Numbered from the stretch's first letter, positions 22,701 to 32,210 are shown. The stretch: DNA of 64,000 bases from Liquidambar formosana (GCA_039720395.1 CM077833.1:2998797-3062796); one strand, 5' to 3'. Numbers and translations are program-made. Notes: generated from the sequence alone by a model not told the origin.

Positions 22701-25700
22701 AAATTCTGTTGAATCTTATTTAGGAGAGAGAAAATTGAGCCCTAAGCTCTACAAATTCTGTTTGTAATCAAATATATCGAAAACTACTTTCTAACAGAAT
22801 CCTTTCAGCTTATTTATAACAAACAAAAGGCTACAAATATACCCCTAACAACATGCTACTAACAGATATACTAAAGGGTAATGCTGGAAAATTAGAGCTA
22901 CCGGTTTACCAGGTGCTGGAGAGACTGAATAGCCCCTTCTTAACAAGCTTTTAGAAGAAATAATCCACATCATAATTTTACGTTGGTATGTGGCATGGGT
23001 GCCAAATCTTGTGTCTCTATAGCTGGCCGTTAGTGTTCTTTATGCATTTTGCTAATAATCATTGCACATAGTACTTTCAAAATGAAATTTTAATTTACCC
23101 AAGTACTTTATAAAAATGGTAAAATAAGAAAGTGCTAGAAAGATTTTACAAAATAGTAAAAAAGAATGTTATCACTGTATTGCATGTTCTCATGATGCCT
23201 CATTTAGAGACCAAGTGGAAACTTATTTTCTTGACATTTTTCTGAGCATCGTTAATGTGGCAAAGAATGCTGTGCTGTTTGTGCCAAATTTGAAGTGTTG
23301 GGAATATGGGATGCCTTGGAGTTCTCTATTTAGTGATGTTTTAAAGCTTTGAGTTTGAATTTCATTTTTATTTCTAGCACTTCTGGGATTATATTTGATA
23401 TTGGAAAATTTCCAGGTTTGTTTCCAGAAGGGAAGGCTGTCATATTTTCTTCTTTGTATGTTTTATTAGCAACCATGTAATACCATTTTGAAAATAATGT
23501 TGCCTTTGTTTTGCAACAATGCTTGGACTTCTTTGATATAGTATAATATGTGAGAAGATAGAGGTTGCACTTTAGAATCCAGGAGCCCTGATTGTGGATC
23601 TATATTTCTTTATTTTCCTTTTATTTTTCTTTTCTTTTAATTTTATTTGTAACTGCTTGCCAGGGGGTTTAGATCTAATGGCCTAACATGTGTCATACTT
23701 ATAGGCCCAGAGAAGCACAGTGAGCATTATATTATGCATTAGCGCCAATAGTTTGCTTTCATGTCAGTCATCAGGCCCAAAGGAGCTGAGTGAGTGGAAC
23801 ATTTTGCGTCATCTCCTTTTGATGTCGCTTTGTTTTTGTTGAAAAAAAGATCATTCTGAGTGGTTGCCGAGAGTTATGATGTACTATGCTACACCCTATC
23901 ATTAATCATGATTTGGTTAGATTTGGTTAAGGTATGAAATGGTTAGAGTATATTTGATAAATATCTCAGAATGTTAAGTTTCCTTTTAGGTGTAGGTCTA
24001 TAATATATTTAAAAATTCTACTTGGGTTTATGTTAATGCAATTCAGCCCTCTGGCAGAAATCAGCATTTTCTAGGTTCCAATTTCATATTTCTTTTTCTC
24101 TTATTTTTCTCCTAGGAAATTACTTTTACCCTTTTTAAATTATTCGTGTGAAATTCGAAGCAGAAGTTGTCTTTTTAGTAGTGTTGTATCCTCTTGTTGC
24201 GGAAGTTAATGCTTGTGAAGTAACTACTTCCGTCACCATTTAATGTTGCTGCTGTTTCCACCATTGCCTTTATCTCCCCTTTCTTGGTTGCTGTTAAATA
24301 AATAAATAAATGAAAAGTTTGTTTTGTGGCCCATGGTTGTGGTGTGGCATGCGATGCTCACTTTTAAATCAAGTTTTTGTGAAGACGCATGATGTCTTCT
24401 CATGGGAAGGCATGTGATTCTCTTCACTTATCTTGTGGGAACATGTTGCCTACTTTGTTTGAGATGTTCCTTTCTTTTTTTCTTTCCTTTCTTCCCTTGG
24501 GATGTAAGGGGAAGGGGTTCGATTCCCCTTTCTAGTGTTTGGTATGCACATATACCCAAGAATGCCCCATTCCCGCTAGGGTCACATTACCACTTAGACC
24601 CCCTTTTACAATCCCATCTCCACTGTGGTTTTGGTTCCCTATTCCCGGGTATCTCATTTACAATAAATAAAAATGCCGACTGTGCCCCTCACACTTAAGA
24701 ACAACAATTCCATCTTCCTTCCATGTCCCTTCCTTTAATCCCCAAAACACGTTGCAAATCTCCCGTTCCTTTGAGCTAAGCCCTCATCGTTGTTCTCCAC
24801 GATCTCCCTCCTTAGTCATTGTCGTTTCCCTCACCAGCTATTACCGTAATTTAACTCACCAGCTCTACTGTCGTTTCCGTCACCAGCCCTCATTGTCACA
24901 ATCGTTTCCCTAGCCAGCCCTCACCGTTGTTCTCCACGATCTCAAGATTCCACCCTCGCATTCATGAGGTTGTGATGATTTCTAAAAAAGAGGCAGTGAT
25001 GTGGTCTCACCATTCATGGCAGGGCAACTCTGACAGTTTGTGAGAAATTGGGGTTTTCTTTCCCTTCTTCTCTCCACAGGCAACTGTTGTTGCAGCCATA
25101 GCGGTGACCATTTTCTTGCCTGATAAAAGCCGGATCTGAGCCTCCTTAGAAATCATCAAACCTGAAGAGATTGTTCTTCTTTTTGCTTCACTATGTTTGG
25201 TTATGGGGTTCTAGGTTTTGGTGGGTGTGATTTTGGGGAAGGAAATTTGGATTTTGGGTAGGAATTATGGAGGTTGAGTCTTCGGGGATGGTGTGAAGTT
25301 GACCCTTGAACCAATAGCTGGTGGCAAATAGAAGATGGTGGGGGTTGGTTGTGATGAAGAAGATGGTGGTGCTGGTTTTTTTTTTTTTTTGGGTCCATTG
25401 GACATAGCTACTGTGAGTGATTTAGTTAACTATAGCATATAATAGTCGACTAAACCACACGAGTTATGGCTATTTAAGTGCATTTTTCATGGGTTTCAAC
25501 TTCATTTTTTTATTTTTTATAATTTTATCTTTGTAACTCTATTTTACACCCACTCATCCACCATGGTTTAGTGAACCCAGAAATTGCTCCAAGCAACCTA
25601 GTGTTTGCTAGGTGGGTATTGGGTACAGATCATGGGTAGTGTGGAAATTTACTCCATTTGGGAATCAATTTCCTTGCCCAACTAAATGTGGGAATGGGAA

Positions 25701-28700
25701 TGTAAGTGGGAATCCTAATTTCCATTACTGCGAACCAAATGTGGGAATAGGTATCAATACCAAGCATTCCCATTCCCAAGTAATGCCCCATTCCTAGGAC
25801 TCACATTCCCATTCCGCGAACCAAACGCACCCTAAGCGTTCAGGGAGAGGAGCATCTATAAGTAATTCATGTGGGGGAGTACCAATCAAAGACCCAACAA
25901 TCGTTGATCATTGATCATGTGGTTCCTATTATGTAAAGAGTGGATCATGCAGCAAATTGATCACGGTTTCAATCTATCAATTTGAGGGTGAGTCTTGAAG
26001 AATAAGATTACTATGAACGATTTTGTGGGTTCTTGGTGTAATATGCTACACCATATCATTAATCACGATATTAATTAGATTTGTTTAGGGTAGAATAAGT
26101 TTAGAATATTTGATAAATATTGCTAGATGGTTAAATTCCTTTCAGTATAGTTGTGTAGTCTATCGAAACCCTGTTTTGGTTATTGTTAAACTATTAGTGC
26201 AACTCAGCATTTTCTTATTTTGACAGTTCTTAAGAAGGAATACAATTGCTGTTGTGTTTTTATGTGGATGGTTGTGAGTTGCAATTCTTGATACTTTGTT
26301 AGTAATACTAATTAAATAGGAAAAAAAATTGCTACTAACACATACTAAATCCTATTTTGAGATGTTTCTTTATACTTATTTGATTCTTGGGTGCCATGTT
26401 GTTTTCTTCTTGCCTAATATGGTTTGGTTTATCTCATTCCAACTTCATGGTCTAATTGAATCCTATTATATTCTTGGGGTAGTACCTTTTGTCAAAATCT
26501 ATATATCATTATTGTCATCAACAAATGCTCTATGATTGGAAGTTTTGGAATGTGTTTTGTCAGTTCACATAGATTCTTATAAGCAAAAGGTCATCCTTTA
26601 AATTTATTAGCTTTAATGTACTACCGTTTTCTTGTGTTACACGGGCTCTTCGTTTTAGCTAAGGTACCCGTGTTGACACGACACAACATGACACAAGTAC
26701 GGGTATGGGATCCGTGCCGGATATGGCATTTGATAGATGGACACAGTTGCCATGGAAGAAGAAGGAAGAGAAAGAGAAGGACACCAAACCATTCGATCGT
26801 GAAAACTATGGCTCGATGGAGAGAGAGAGAGAGAGAGAGAGTGGGCACCTCCTTGATGTCAGAGGTGTTTTCCAGAATGTCGCCGGATAGTGTCAGACTG
26901 CATTGGAGGTGCTGTCGGAGGGATGACCCTATGTTGATGACGACCCTTTCTCCCTTTTATGAATTTCTGTTTAATGAACAGCCCTTTTTCCTTTTATGAT
27001 TTTTTTCGTTTTTTTTTTTCAAAGTTAATCCTCATACTTTCTTTATTTCTAAACCGGCACAAACTTTAATTCACACTTTAACACTTCAAAACTTTATTAT
27101 TATGAAAATACCCCTAAATATCAAAATACTTTCAAATAAACCCCTTATCTTGTTTTTCTTAAGAGTATATATTTATATATTTACACACATGTATCCCCGT
27201 ACTCATATCCAATTTTTGGATCATTTTTAGCGAGTCCCCACATCCCAATTTTGAAAATTTGACGAATCCGACATCTAGATACACACCCAATACCTGTACC
27301 TGAGTCCATGTGACATAGATTATTTCTACTTTTTTTCCTCAAAATTTCCAAAATAGAAGATGTTTCATTTTTTCTAATAATTTCAAAAACCCCATTTTTT
27401 TTTTTTTTTTGCTTTGTTTATTGTTTATTGCTTTTTTGTTGTGGGGTGGGGGAATACTTTCAGAATTTTGGACATGCCAGGACTAATATCAGTATGACAT
27501 ATTCTTTAGTTCAATATGTCGTACTGATATCAGATATTCAGCTTGTATTGTCCACGGAAAAAACACAAGCATATGATGGCATTAGATTGATGCATATTTA
27601 CATTTATACCTGGATTTAGGGATAAACTGTACAATTTTCTGCTTACGGTTTATCTCTCCACCCTTTTCTTTTTCTCTCCTTCTTCTCCACCCAAAAGTGC
27701 TTCACTTCATTGCCAATATGTATGAACTGCTGAAACCACCTTTTGGAAATTGGAATGGCTATCAACTTTCAACCTTTTTTCCTTATATATAATTATGTGT
27801 ATATATTTGATTAATGGATCTTAGTTTTATATCATACTTTCTGCCCAACCATACTTGTGGGATGTGGTTGAAAGCTTGGAAAAAATCCTCGGGCCAGCGG
27901 TTTTCACCCTCCCGCCATGATAGTGATTAATCCCTTGGTTGAAAGGTTTGGGGATACGTTGGGTTTCGACCCAAAAAAAAAAAAAAAAAGAAAAAATACT
28001 TGTGGGATGTAGAAAAGTTAACCAATATATAACTTCTACGCAAAGTACATTGACATAGAGAATAGAAGTCTCCATTTTGTCAGTGAGCATATCATCTATG
28101 CACACTTTTATTGATGTGCAGAAATTACAGGTAGGTTTTTCTATATTTATGTTTAACATATGATACTGAAGAAAAATTTATCATTTTTAAAAATTCTCTC
28201 ACATTATGAGCATATCAATGACTTTAGATGTTGTTTAGTCTGTTAGTTGGTTGCTTACTATTGCACTTTTTTCCATATGGATTTGATGGGGACAGCATGC
28301 ACATGGCTCAACAGGATGGCCCAGCTTGGCCTATTAACTTAAAGAGCAAGGGTTTACCATAATTATTTAGTTTTATTTTTAGAATAATGAATTGTTGCCC
28401 TTTAAATTCCTAGATTTTAGGGTTAAGTTTTTATCATATTTGATGTAACTGGGACCTCTATATAAGGGCTCCAATAACTCTTTAATTTTCAGCTTATGAT
28501 GAATTAAAATTGGATCTTTCCAACGTTTGGTGCCGACTCCAAACACCCCCTAGGTGCCGACTCCTAGGGTTCAAGCTTCTTTCTTTTCTTTTCTCTACTT
28601 CTTTTCTCTCTTTTATTGTTCTTGAGGTTGTCCTGCATCAAGATTTCACATTGTATAATTGTGGTACTAGGTTATTATTGGAGGGGTAATAAACTCAATA

Positions 28701-31700
28701 GTTCTCTGAACAGAAAAATGTGATACAATAGGTAGTATTTATTTACACTAAAATCATAATGTGCATTTTCTTTTGCGTTTGTTATGAAGACTGCAGTCAA
28801 ATGATCCTTGTGCAATTGTACCGTGCACACCCCACTAGAAAATCTAAAACAGGTACCTTCATGCCTTTTTGAACCGTTAATAAAATCTGAAAGTTTTAGA
28901 GTTGTTATTGGATAAAATTTTATGAGCACATAGCGCTTCTAGCTTACAAATAATGATGTTCAACTTCGTGCCTTCCAAAGAGAAATAACAAGGTCGAATT
29001 ATAACAGTGAAATACTTTAAGTTTTCACATCAGTTGCAGTAGTTTCCTGTGTATATACACTCCCAATTGTAAAATTTTTTTGGCCATCATGCAAACTAAA
29101 GAATATGTCTGCATACATAAGTTTATATTTCACATCACACATTTACACATTTGTATGTGTTAGGGTAATGACGGCATTCCTATGGTCTTTCTTTCTCAGG
29201 CATGCAATAAAATGTCCAAGCACTTCTTGCAGATGCAAGCTATACAAGAACAGGTATGTTTATATCTTAGCCAGATATTCTTATGTACTGTCATTGCATA
29301 GCTTGTTTTGAAAGCTTGATTTAGAACTACTGTATTGGCCAGTAGAATGAAATATTTTACACATCATTTGGTTGTGTTTTTGAAAGTAATTATCAAAAGA
29401 AAATAAAGTAATAAAAATTTGCTTTTTATTTTGTTACATTTTTGTTCCAAACTAGAAAGTGTCTTTGATAAGAAACTATGCAGAAATGTTATTGTACTAA
29501 AACCTTGAAAGTATCTATAGACCTGCTATCTACTTTGACAATGGTGATAACGGTCACATCTTTGGTGGTGAAGTGACTTAAGGGGGGTGGGAGTTTTAGG
29601 AAACATGGGTGGAGAAAAAGGTGTTGTTGCTGGTGATTGCAGTGGTGGCAATGGTTGCTGCAGTAATGGCTGGGCTACTCATTAGCAATGTTGCCAGTGA
29701 CAGAAGTGGTGAAGATGGGTGCAAAGATGATATTCATAGTTTTCTTCTATCATCTACATTGGCATCAGTGGTGGTACTGGTGCAATCAGTGGTGGAAGCT
29801 GCCAGTTTGATGGCAGTCATGATGGTAGTTGTGGTTTGTTGGTGAAAGTGATTTTTGTTGCACAATTAAAAGGCAACATATTGATGTATAAGTATTTTTT
29901 TTTCCCTTTTCCTTGTTGCTTACACTAAAACCTTTTGTTTTAGTTTATTTTTATTTCTTTTGGAGTAGTACTCTAACAGTGAATTATCAAACAATTATTT
30001 TTTGCTTTTCTTGCTATGTTGCTTACAAGAGCAAGAAAATTATTTCTTAGATGCTATCCATATGGTCAGTTGAAGCACGTATCATTTTTTTTTTTCCCTG
30101 GGTAAGAAGCATGTATTGTAATCCTTGTGTAGAAAGCGTCTAGATGAACCTTTAACCAAAACCTATTTTGGGTCCAAATCCTACATGATTCTTGGTTTCT
30201 TATACCAATAACATCAACTTAGTTTATCACACATTCACCTCCTGTATTGCTGTCTAGAAGAATAATTTAGATTAGTGTTGAGGGAATTTGATCAGAGTTA
30301 TTTTTGTCTGCCTGAAAATACTAAGTTTCCTTTTTGGTATAAAGCTTTGAGTGCTGACCTAGCTCAACCATATAATAAAGTAGTAAGCACCTATTACTCA
30401 AAATTTGTTGATTAGTAACTTGGCACACGTGAACAGGTCAACACAGCAAAGTCTGTTGAAAAAGATGTTAAGGTTCTTAAAGCTAAGCTGAGTGATGAAG
30501 GAGTGCTGGATAAGTCACTTGAGGTCAAACTAGTTGAACGTCAAGGGAAAGGTAGCTTTTATACTAAGTCATTTGAGTTTTCTCTTTCATAACTCAGCTG
30601 ATATGTTATAGTTGAGAGTACATTTTTTCCCCTTCAGCGGAACAGTTGGATGAATTTAAAAGGCAATTAGAAAAAGAAAGAGATCTCAAGTGTGAAGAGG
30701 CTATGAAAGAAGTAAACAATATGAAGTTGGATTTGCAATCGAGGAGGCGTGATCAAGAAGCGAGGCAAAGGAAGGTTGAAGCGATGGTAGCAGAGGTATA
30801 ATGTTCATGCCTTCTGGTTCTTATACTGGACCAGTCATTTTGATCAGAAGTAGTTTACGTCTAAATATTCTTTTTCCTTTAAATGTTAGATGGATGCTTT
30901 AACTTTGAAGACTAATTCAGTAAGAGAATCTGGAGCAGCTAAACAGCAAGAGTTGGGTCGTAAATGTGAAGAGATTGTGAAAGAGGTGCATTTATATTCT
31001 GTCTGTGCCTGCATGTGTGTGCATTGTGTTAAGAAATTGAATTTGTTGCCTGTTTGGGAATTCCAAAAAGTGATCCGTTTCAATTATTCACAGAAAGACA
31101 CTGTTTTCCAAAAATTATTGAGCCTGCACTATCTTCTCTGCTATTACGGAATAAGTAGTAGGCACTTCTTATCTAAAGGACAGAATTGGAAAGCCCAGTT
31201 TTTGAGTTTTTCAAAGCCTCCCTTGGTTTCTGTTCTATACTTAGTGAGGACTAAAATCCAAGGCTGGTATAGAGTTTTTAAAATTCAACAAAATTTTAAA
31301 AAGAGCATCCTATTTCTTTAATTTTTGAGAGATTGGAGCTTAGAAGATTTCAAAATATTGGCCAAATAGGACCATCTTGTGTTAGAAAGTTCTAGTGCCT
31401 ATAAATTTCAGTTGTCACCACTCACCAGGATCAAAATTAATTTGGAAACCAAACTTTAAATTCTTGTTCATATAGCCTTTGTTGTATTGCTCACACATTT
31501 ATATGCTTATTGATATATGATGCTTTGATCTTTGTAATTTGGAAATAGATATTGGTTAAAATATTGTGTATATCTTGATTGTAGTTTCGCCATTATTCAA
31601 ACTCCATTGGGGTCTTGCTGCCTATGATTGAAGCAGAGCCAGTTCAAGGAAGAGGCAGGTCAAATTAACCTTCATTTTAGATACGAATTTATCAGCTATT

Positions 31701-31929
31701 TGACTGCAAAAAGCAGCTTGTTCGACCTTGTTAATTGAAATTTCCATACCCCTCCTGTTTCTACAGTGAAATCAAAGCCACCACTAGTCCAGTCCTGCTC
31801 GTGTAACTAGTAATTGTCGTTAGTTTTTCATTATGTTTTCTTGGGGTACATTTTTTGTAGATTGATGTTGTTATGGCTCATCTTAGTGTAGAGATTGAAT
31901 TATTCAAGCTGCATTTGTTCCTCCATTGA
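4222..31929 (+). CDS. NUF2: Kinetochore protein NUF2 (complete, 11 exons)
   Basis: NUF2 is a subunit of the NDC80 complex at the outer kinetochore, where it couples centromeres to spindle microtubules. Exons by eye: 4222-4382, 4524-4742, 5876-5966, 6053-6232, 7627-7716, 10528-10635, 29200-29253, 30437-30551, 30638-30795, 30890-30985, 31861-31929. All introns are GT-AG and all phases agree, giving 1341 nt and 446 residues, a normal length for plant NUF2. The N-terminus starts [18 protein letters not shown], typical of the NUF2 calponin-homology domain (about residues 1-150). The rest is heptad-rich coiled coil that would pair with NDC80. Introns take up 95% of the span; intron 6 alone is 18.6 kb, filled with retrotransposons. 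The final exon is the least certain part. The promoter carries an E2F-type site. Confidence 0.9.
5876..6232 (+). CDS. NUF2: NUF2 exons 3-4: end of head and start of coiled coil
   Basis: Exon 3 (5876-5966) encodes the conserved [16 protein letters not shown] region. Exon 4 (6053-6232, 180 nt, phase 0) begins the charged heptad-rich coiled coil. Acceptors are ctcag and ttgcag; donors are gtattc and gtcaat, the last a weaker consensus. Confidence 0.9.
6969..7285 (-). mobile_element. TRIM retrotransposon in NUF2 intron 4
   Basis: Two short direct repeats (about 6969-7078 and 7194-7285) share tttccaaccta, ggtatataaa, ccataaca and tttagatgatgtg. They flank about 115 bp without coding capacity. Beside the second repeat the minus strand reads GGTATTAGAGCG, a primer-binding-site-like match to initiator tRNA-Met. 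Flanks TCATT (6964-6968) and GCATT (7286-7290) give a 4-of-5 TSD. Size and layout fit a terminal-repeat retrotransposon in miniature, antisense to NUF2. Confidence 0.65.
7627..7716 (+). CDS. NUF2: NUF2 exon 5: coiled coil
   Basis: A 90-nt phase-0 exon between ttccag and gttcag, encoding residues 218-247 (begins [18 protein letters not shown]). It contains the SPDKLQ segment after the first coiled-coil stretch. Confidence 0.85.
9361..10115. mobile_element. hAT-type non-autonomous element, 755 bp, perfect TSD
   Basis: Perfect 11-bp terminal inverted repeats: CTATGAAGCAC at the left and GTGCTTCATAG at the right. Both sides carry the identical 8-bp TSD GTTCAAAG (9353-9360, 10116-10123), diagnostic of hAT transposition. 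Interior regions near both ends are built from GGATAC/GATACGATAC-like subterminal repeats, as expected for transposase binding sites. No transposase ORF. Located in NUF2 intron 5. Confidence 0.85.
10297..10347. repeat. Poly-C run followed by (AC)n
   Basis: About 28 C residues, then AAACACAC... for about 20 nt. Long homopolymers are error-prone in assemblies, so the true length is uncertain. Confidence 0.85.
10528..10635 (+). CDS. NUF2: NUF2 exon 6: coiled coil, before the giant intron
   Basis: A 108-nt phase-0 exon between cttatag and gtagtt, encoding residues 248-283 (begins [20 protein letters not shown]). The next exon lies 18.6 kb downstream. Confidence 0.85.
10986..12024 (-). repeat. 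3' LTR of the copia element
   Basis: Direct repeat of 14255-15237. It is longer because a roughly 60-bp unit (cctTGCGGGTGAAGATCAAAC...) is present twice in tandem, near 11222-11280 and 11283-11340. A cluster of GTCGAC-centred palindromes lies at 11690-11835. Confidence 0.8.
12930..13968 (-). pseudogene. copia gag (UBN2-type), interrupted
   Basis: The reading starts at 13968 with [14 protein letters not shown] and continues with a plant copia gag signature: W-K-M near the start, [21 protein letters not shown], and then [10 protein letters not shown] followed by [11 protein letters not shown]. The frame is cut by TGA at 13576-13578 and then shifts near 13240-13262. The last part (13262-12930) is strongly coiled coil ([20 protein letters not shown]), as in Sirevirus gag proteins. 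No zinc knuckle is visible. The product would bind RNA and assemble particles in an active relative; this copy is inactive. Confidence 0.75.
14239..14252 (-). promoter_or_regulatory. Primer-binding-site-like motif next to the copia 5' LTR
   Basis: On the minus strand the sequence just inside the 5' LTR reads TTGGTATTAGAGC, one change from the initiator tRNA-Met complement TGGTATCAGAGC. A second motif (TTGGTATCAAAG) lies about 220 bp further in, near 14019-14032. Confidence 0.65.
14255..15237 (-). repeat. 5' LTR of the copia element
   Basis: Direct repeat of 10986-12024 without the internal 60-bp duplication. GTCGAC-centred palindromes occur at 14903-15050. Confidence 0.8.
15238..15600 (-). 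mobile_element. Extra internal piece of the same copia family beyond the 5' LTR
   Basis: Sequence outside the 5' LTR resembles the 3' internal part of the same family: ggaatgaaaccttgagcc near 15530 parallels gaaatgaaaccttgggct near 12390, both followed by cagattta. The layout is therefore LTR-internal-LTR-partial internal, so this LTR probably belonged to two units. Confidence 0.5.
15601..16546. other. Intron 6 sequence without recognised features
   Basis: Short open stretches are present on both strands, but none resembles a known family and none has gene signals. Probably plain intron or heavily decayed repeat. Confidence 0.4.
16547..16904 (-). repeat. 3' LTR of the gypsy element
   Basis: Direct repeat of 22614-22972. 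The purine tract next to it (AGAGGGGGAGTCC on the minus strand, 16905-16917) marks this as the 3' LTR. Confidence 0.88.
16934..20208 (-). pseudogene. gypsy pol: protease, RT, RNase H, integrase, interrupted
   Basis: From 20208 to about 18313 one frame holds the protease ([13 protein letters not shown]), reverse transcriptase ([11 protein letters not shown] catalytic box) and RNase H ([24 protein letters not shown]). TAG stops follow near 18313 and 18268, then the same frame continues with the integrase zinc-binding region. There the second cysteine of the HHCC motif is tyrosine (CHVYQ). After a frameshift come the integrase core start ([15 protein letters not shown], near 17719) and, in later pieces, SPFEVVYG and the C-terminal [18 protein letters not shown] motif (17122-16934). 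No chromodomain is visible. The lineage within gypsy is uncertain. Confidence 0.85.
20218..21327 (-). pseudogene. gypsy gag, frameshifted in the zinc knuckle
   Basis: The 369-residue reading opens with a basic [12 protein letters not shown] segment. It contains the Retrotrans_gag core ([24 protein letters not shown], then a W-W-E-Q motif and [10 protein letters not shown]). At the zinc knuckle only the first part (FKCGDP) remains; a 1-nt indel near 20278 changes the frame. A 13-bp tandem duplication (20193-20218) lies at the junction with pol. In relatives the product is the RNA-binding capsid protein. Confidence 0.8.
21499..22169. mobile_element. hAT-like element nested in the gypsy leader
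   Basis: Left end TATGGACTAAAATATC and right end GATATTTAAGTCCTTGGA are imperfect inverted repeats. TCACAGC flanks both ends (21492-21498, 22170-22176), a 7-bp match within the expected 8-bp hAT TSD. The interior is densely packed with CGATATC, ATATATCGATAT and similar palindromic units. It has no transposase. It inserted after the gypsy element did. Confidence 0.65.
22614..22972 (-). repeat. 5' LTR of the gypsy element
   Basis: Direct repeat of 16547-16904. The minus-strand sequence inside it (22600-22613) carries the primer binding site TGGTATCAGAGCC. Confidence 0.88.
22973..26630. other. Intron 6 sequence with decayed repeats
   Basis: No gene is visible. A direct repeat pair occurs at about 23880-24050 and 26035-26215 (shared tgctacacc, atcattaatca, atatttgataaatat). 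Around 24540-24640 and 25600-25832 are related GGAATGGGAATG / cattcccattcc segments; the right end (minus strand GGGTGCGTTTGGTTCGCGG) resembles a PIF/Harbinger MITE terminus. A matching left end was not found. Confidence 0.4.
26631..27318. mobile_element. Candidate DNA transposon with TGTYACAYGGRCTC ends
   Basis: The left end reads CTTGTGTTACACGGGCTC. The right end, reversed, reads CTATGTCACATGGACTC; both are followed by GGTAC. The resemblance to hAT-type termini is fair. No matching TSD was found, so the borders are approximate. A (GA)n tract lies inside at 26819-26841. Confidence 0.5.
26819..26841. repeat. (GA)n microsatellite
   Basis: About 11 uninterrupted GA units inside the candidate transposon at 26631-27318. 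Confidence 0.85.
27851..28010 (+). mobile_element. Retroposon (SINE-like), 130 bp, with 15-bp TSD
   Basis: The identical 15-mer ATACTTGTGGGATGT is at 27851-27865 and 27996-28010. Between them lies a 130-bp body starting GGTTGAAAGC and ending in a long A tail. A perfect TSD plus a 3' poly-A tail shows LINE-mediated retroposition on the + strand. A weak B-box-like GGGTTTCGACCC precedes the tail. The family is not recognised. It lies in NUF2 intron 6. Confidence 0.75.
28284..28640 (+). mobile_element. Solo LTR, 357 bp, in NUF2 intron 6
   Basis: Runs from TGATGGGGACA to TGTCCTGCATCA, with inverted TG...CA termini. It has an internal CTCTATATAAGGGCTCC promoter-like box near 28455. Flanks GGATT (28279-28283) and AGATT (28641-28645) match in 4 of 5 positions. 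No internal region or second LTR is adjacent, so it is a solo LTR. Family not assigned. Confidence 0.6.
29200..29253 (+). CDS. NUF2: NUF2 exon 7: coiled coil, after the giant intron
   Basis: A 54-nt phase-0 exon between ctttctcag and gtatgt, encoding [18 protein letters not shown] (residues 284-301). The QMQAxQEQ motif followed by VN in the next exon is typical of plant NUF2, which confirms that the gene crosses the repeat-filled intron. Confidence 0.85.
30437..31929 (+). CDS. NUF2: NUF2 exons 8-11: C-terminal coiled coil and stop
   Basis: Exon 8 (30437-30551), exon 9 (30638-30795) and exon 10 (30890-30985) have clean GT-AG sites and matching phases. They encode [20 protein letters not shown]..., a lysine/glutamate-rich coil, and then KCEEIVKE, which would contact SPC24/SPC25 in the complex. 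Exon 11 (31861-31929), after ttttttgtag, adds [18 protein letters not shown] and a short tail before TGA. It keeps the frame and the family length. It is inferred from splice sites and position, so it is less certain. A roughly 100-nt AT-rich 3' UTR probably follows. Confidence 0.8.
31500..31640 (+). repeat. Segment in NUF2 intron 10 resembling 620-800
   Basis: Shares tgatctttgtaattt, ttgattgtag, attattcaaactc, attgggg and gctgccta, in the same order and orientation, with the segment upstream of NUF2. Confidence 0.45.
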
Positions 31930-32053
31930 AGTTTGGTTTGTAATGATCATGCTGTTCATTTTCGTAATTTGATGTCAATTTGTCTCCTACGTTTCAGTGC
32001 AAACTTGTAATTAATAACAGTGCACCCTGAATGAAAGAAGGAAAGTAGTAAAT

Positions 32054-32210
32054 GGGGGAATTATAGATTGGTCTGGCTACGAGGAAATAATTACAGTTAG
32101 TAATCATTTTTAGTTAAGTTAGTAGTCATTTTTTACGATTTATAAAGTTAGCAGTCATTTGTATTGATATGAAATTATTTGCAGCAACTGGACCAATCTG
32201 TAATTCTCCC
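32054..32210. mobile_element. 157-bp MITE, copy 2, just past NUF2
   Basis: Termini GGGGGAATTATAGATTGG and CCAATCTGTAATTCTCCC are near-perfect inverted repeats and match the copy at 3814-3963. Subterminal ttagtaatcattttta / agttagcagtcattt blocks are also shared. No TSD is evident here. Confidence 0.65.

Larger units (their letters stand above)
16547..22972 (-). mobile_element. Ty3/gypsy retrotransposon, full length but inactive
   Basis: Minus-strand element antisense to NUF2. Its 358-bp LTRs (16547-16904, 22614-22972) run TGATGATCTCC...ATCCACATCA on the + strand and are about 95% identical by eye. The primer binding site next to the 5' LTR is TGGTATCAGAGCC on the minus strand, matching initiator tRNA-Met. 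A purine tract AGAGGGGGAGTCC lies beside the 3' LTR. Flanks TTATT and TAATT match in 4 of 5 positions. Gene order is gag, protease, reverse transcriptase, RNase H, integrase, which defines gypsy. A hAT-like element (21499-22169) is inserted in the leader. Several stops and frameshifts break the coding region. Confidence 0.9.

Noticed and set aside
24515..24530. GGGGTTCGATTCCCC, resembling a tRNA T-arm
   Set aside because: No A box, acceptor stem or anticodon arm around it; likely chance or a decayed SINE.
25201..25398. Minus-strand ORF rich in His and Pro
   Set aside because: Translation of a low-complexity GGT/TGG tract; no recognised domain.
29609..29845. 78-residue hydrophobic ORF resembling a small membrane protein
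   Set aside because: It comes from GGT/GTG-rich repetitive sequence in the NUF2 intron, with no splice or promoter support.
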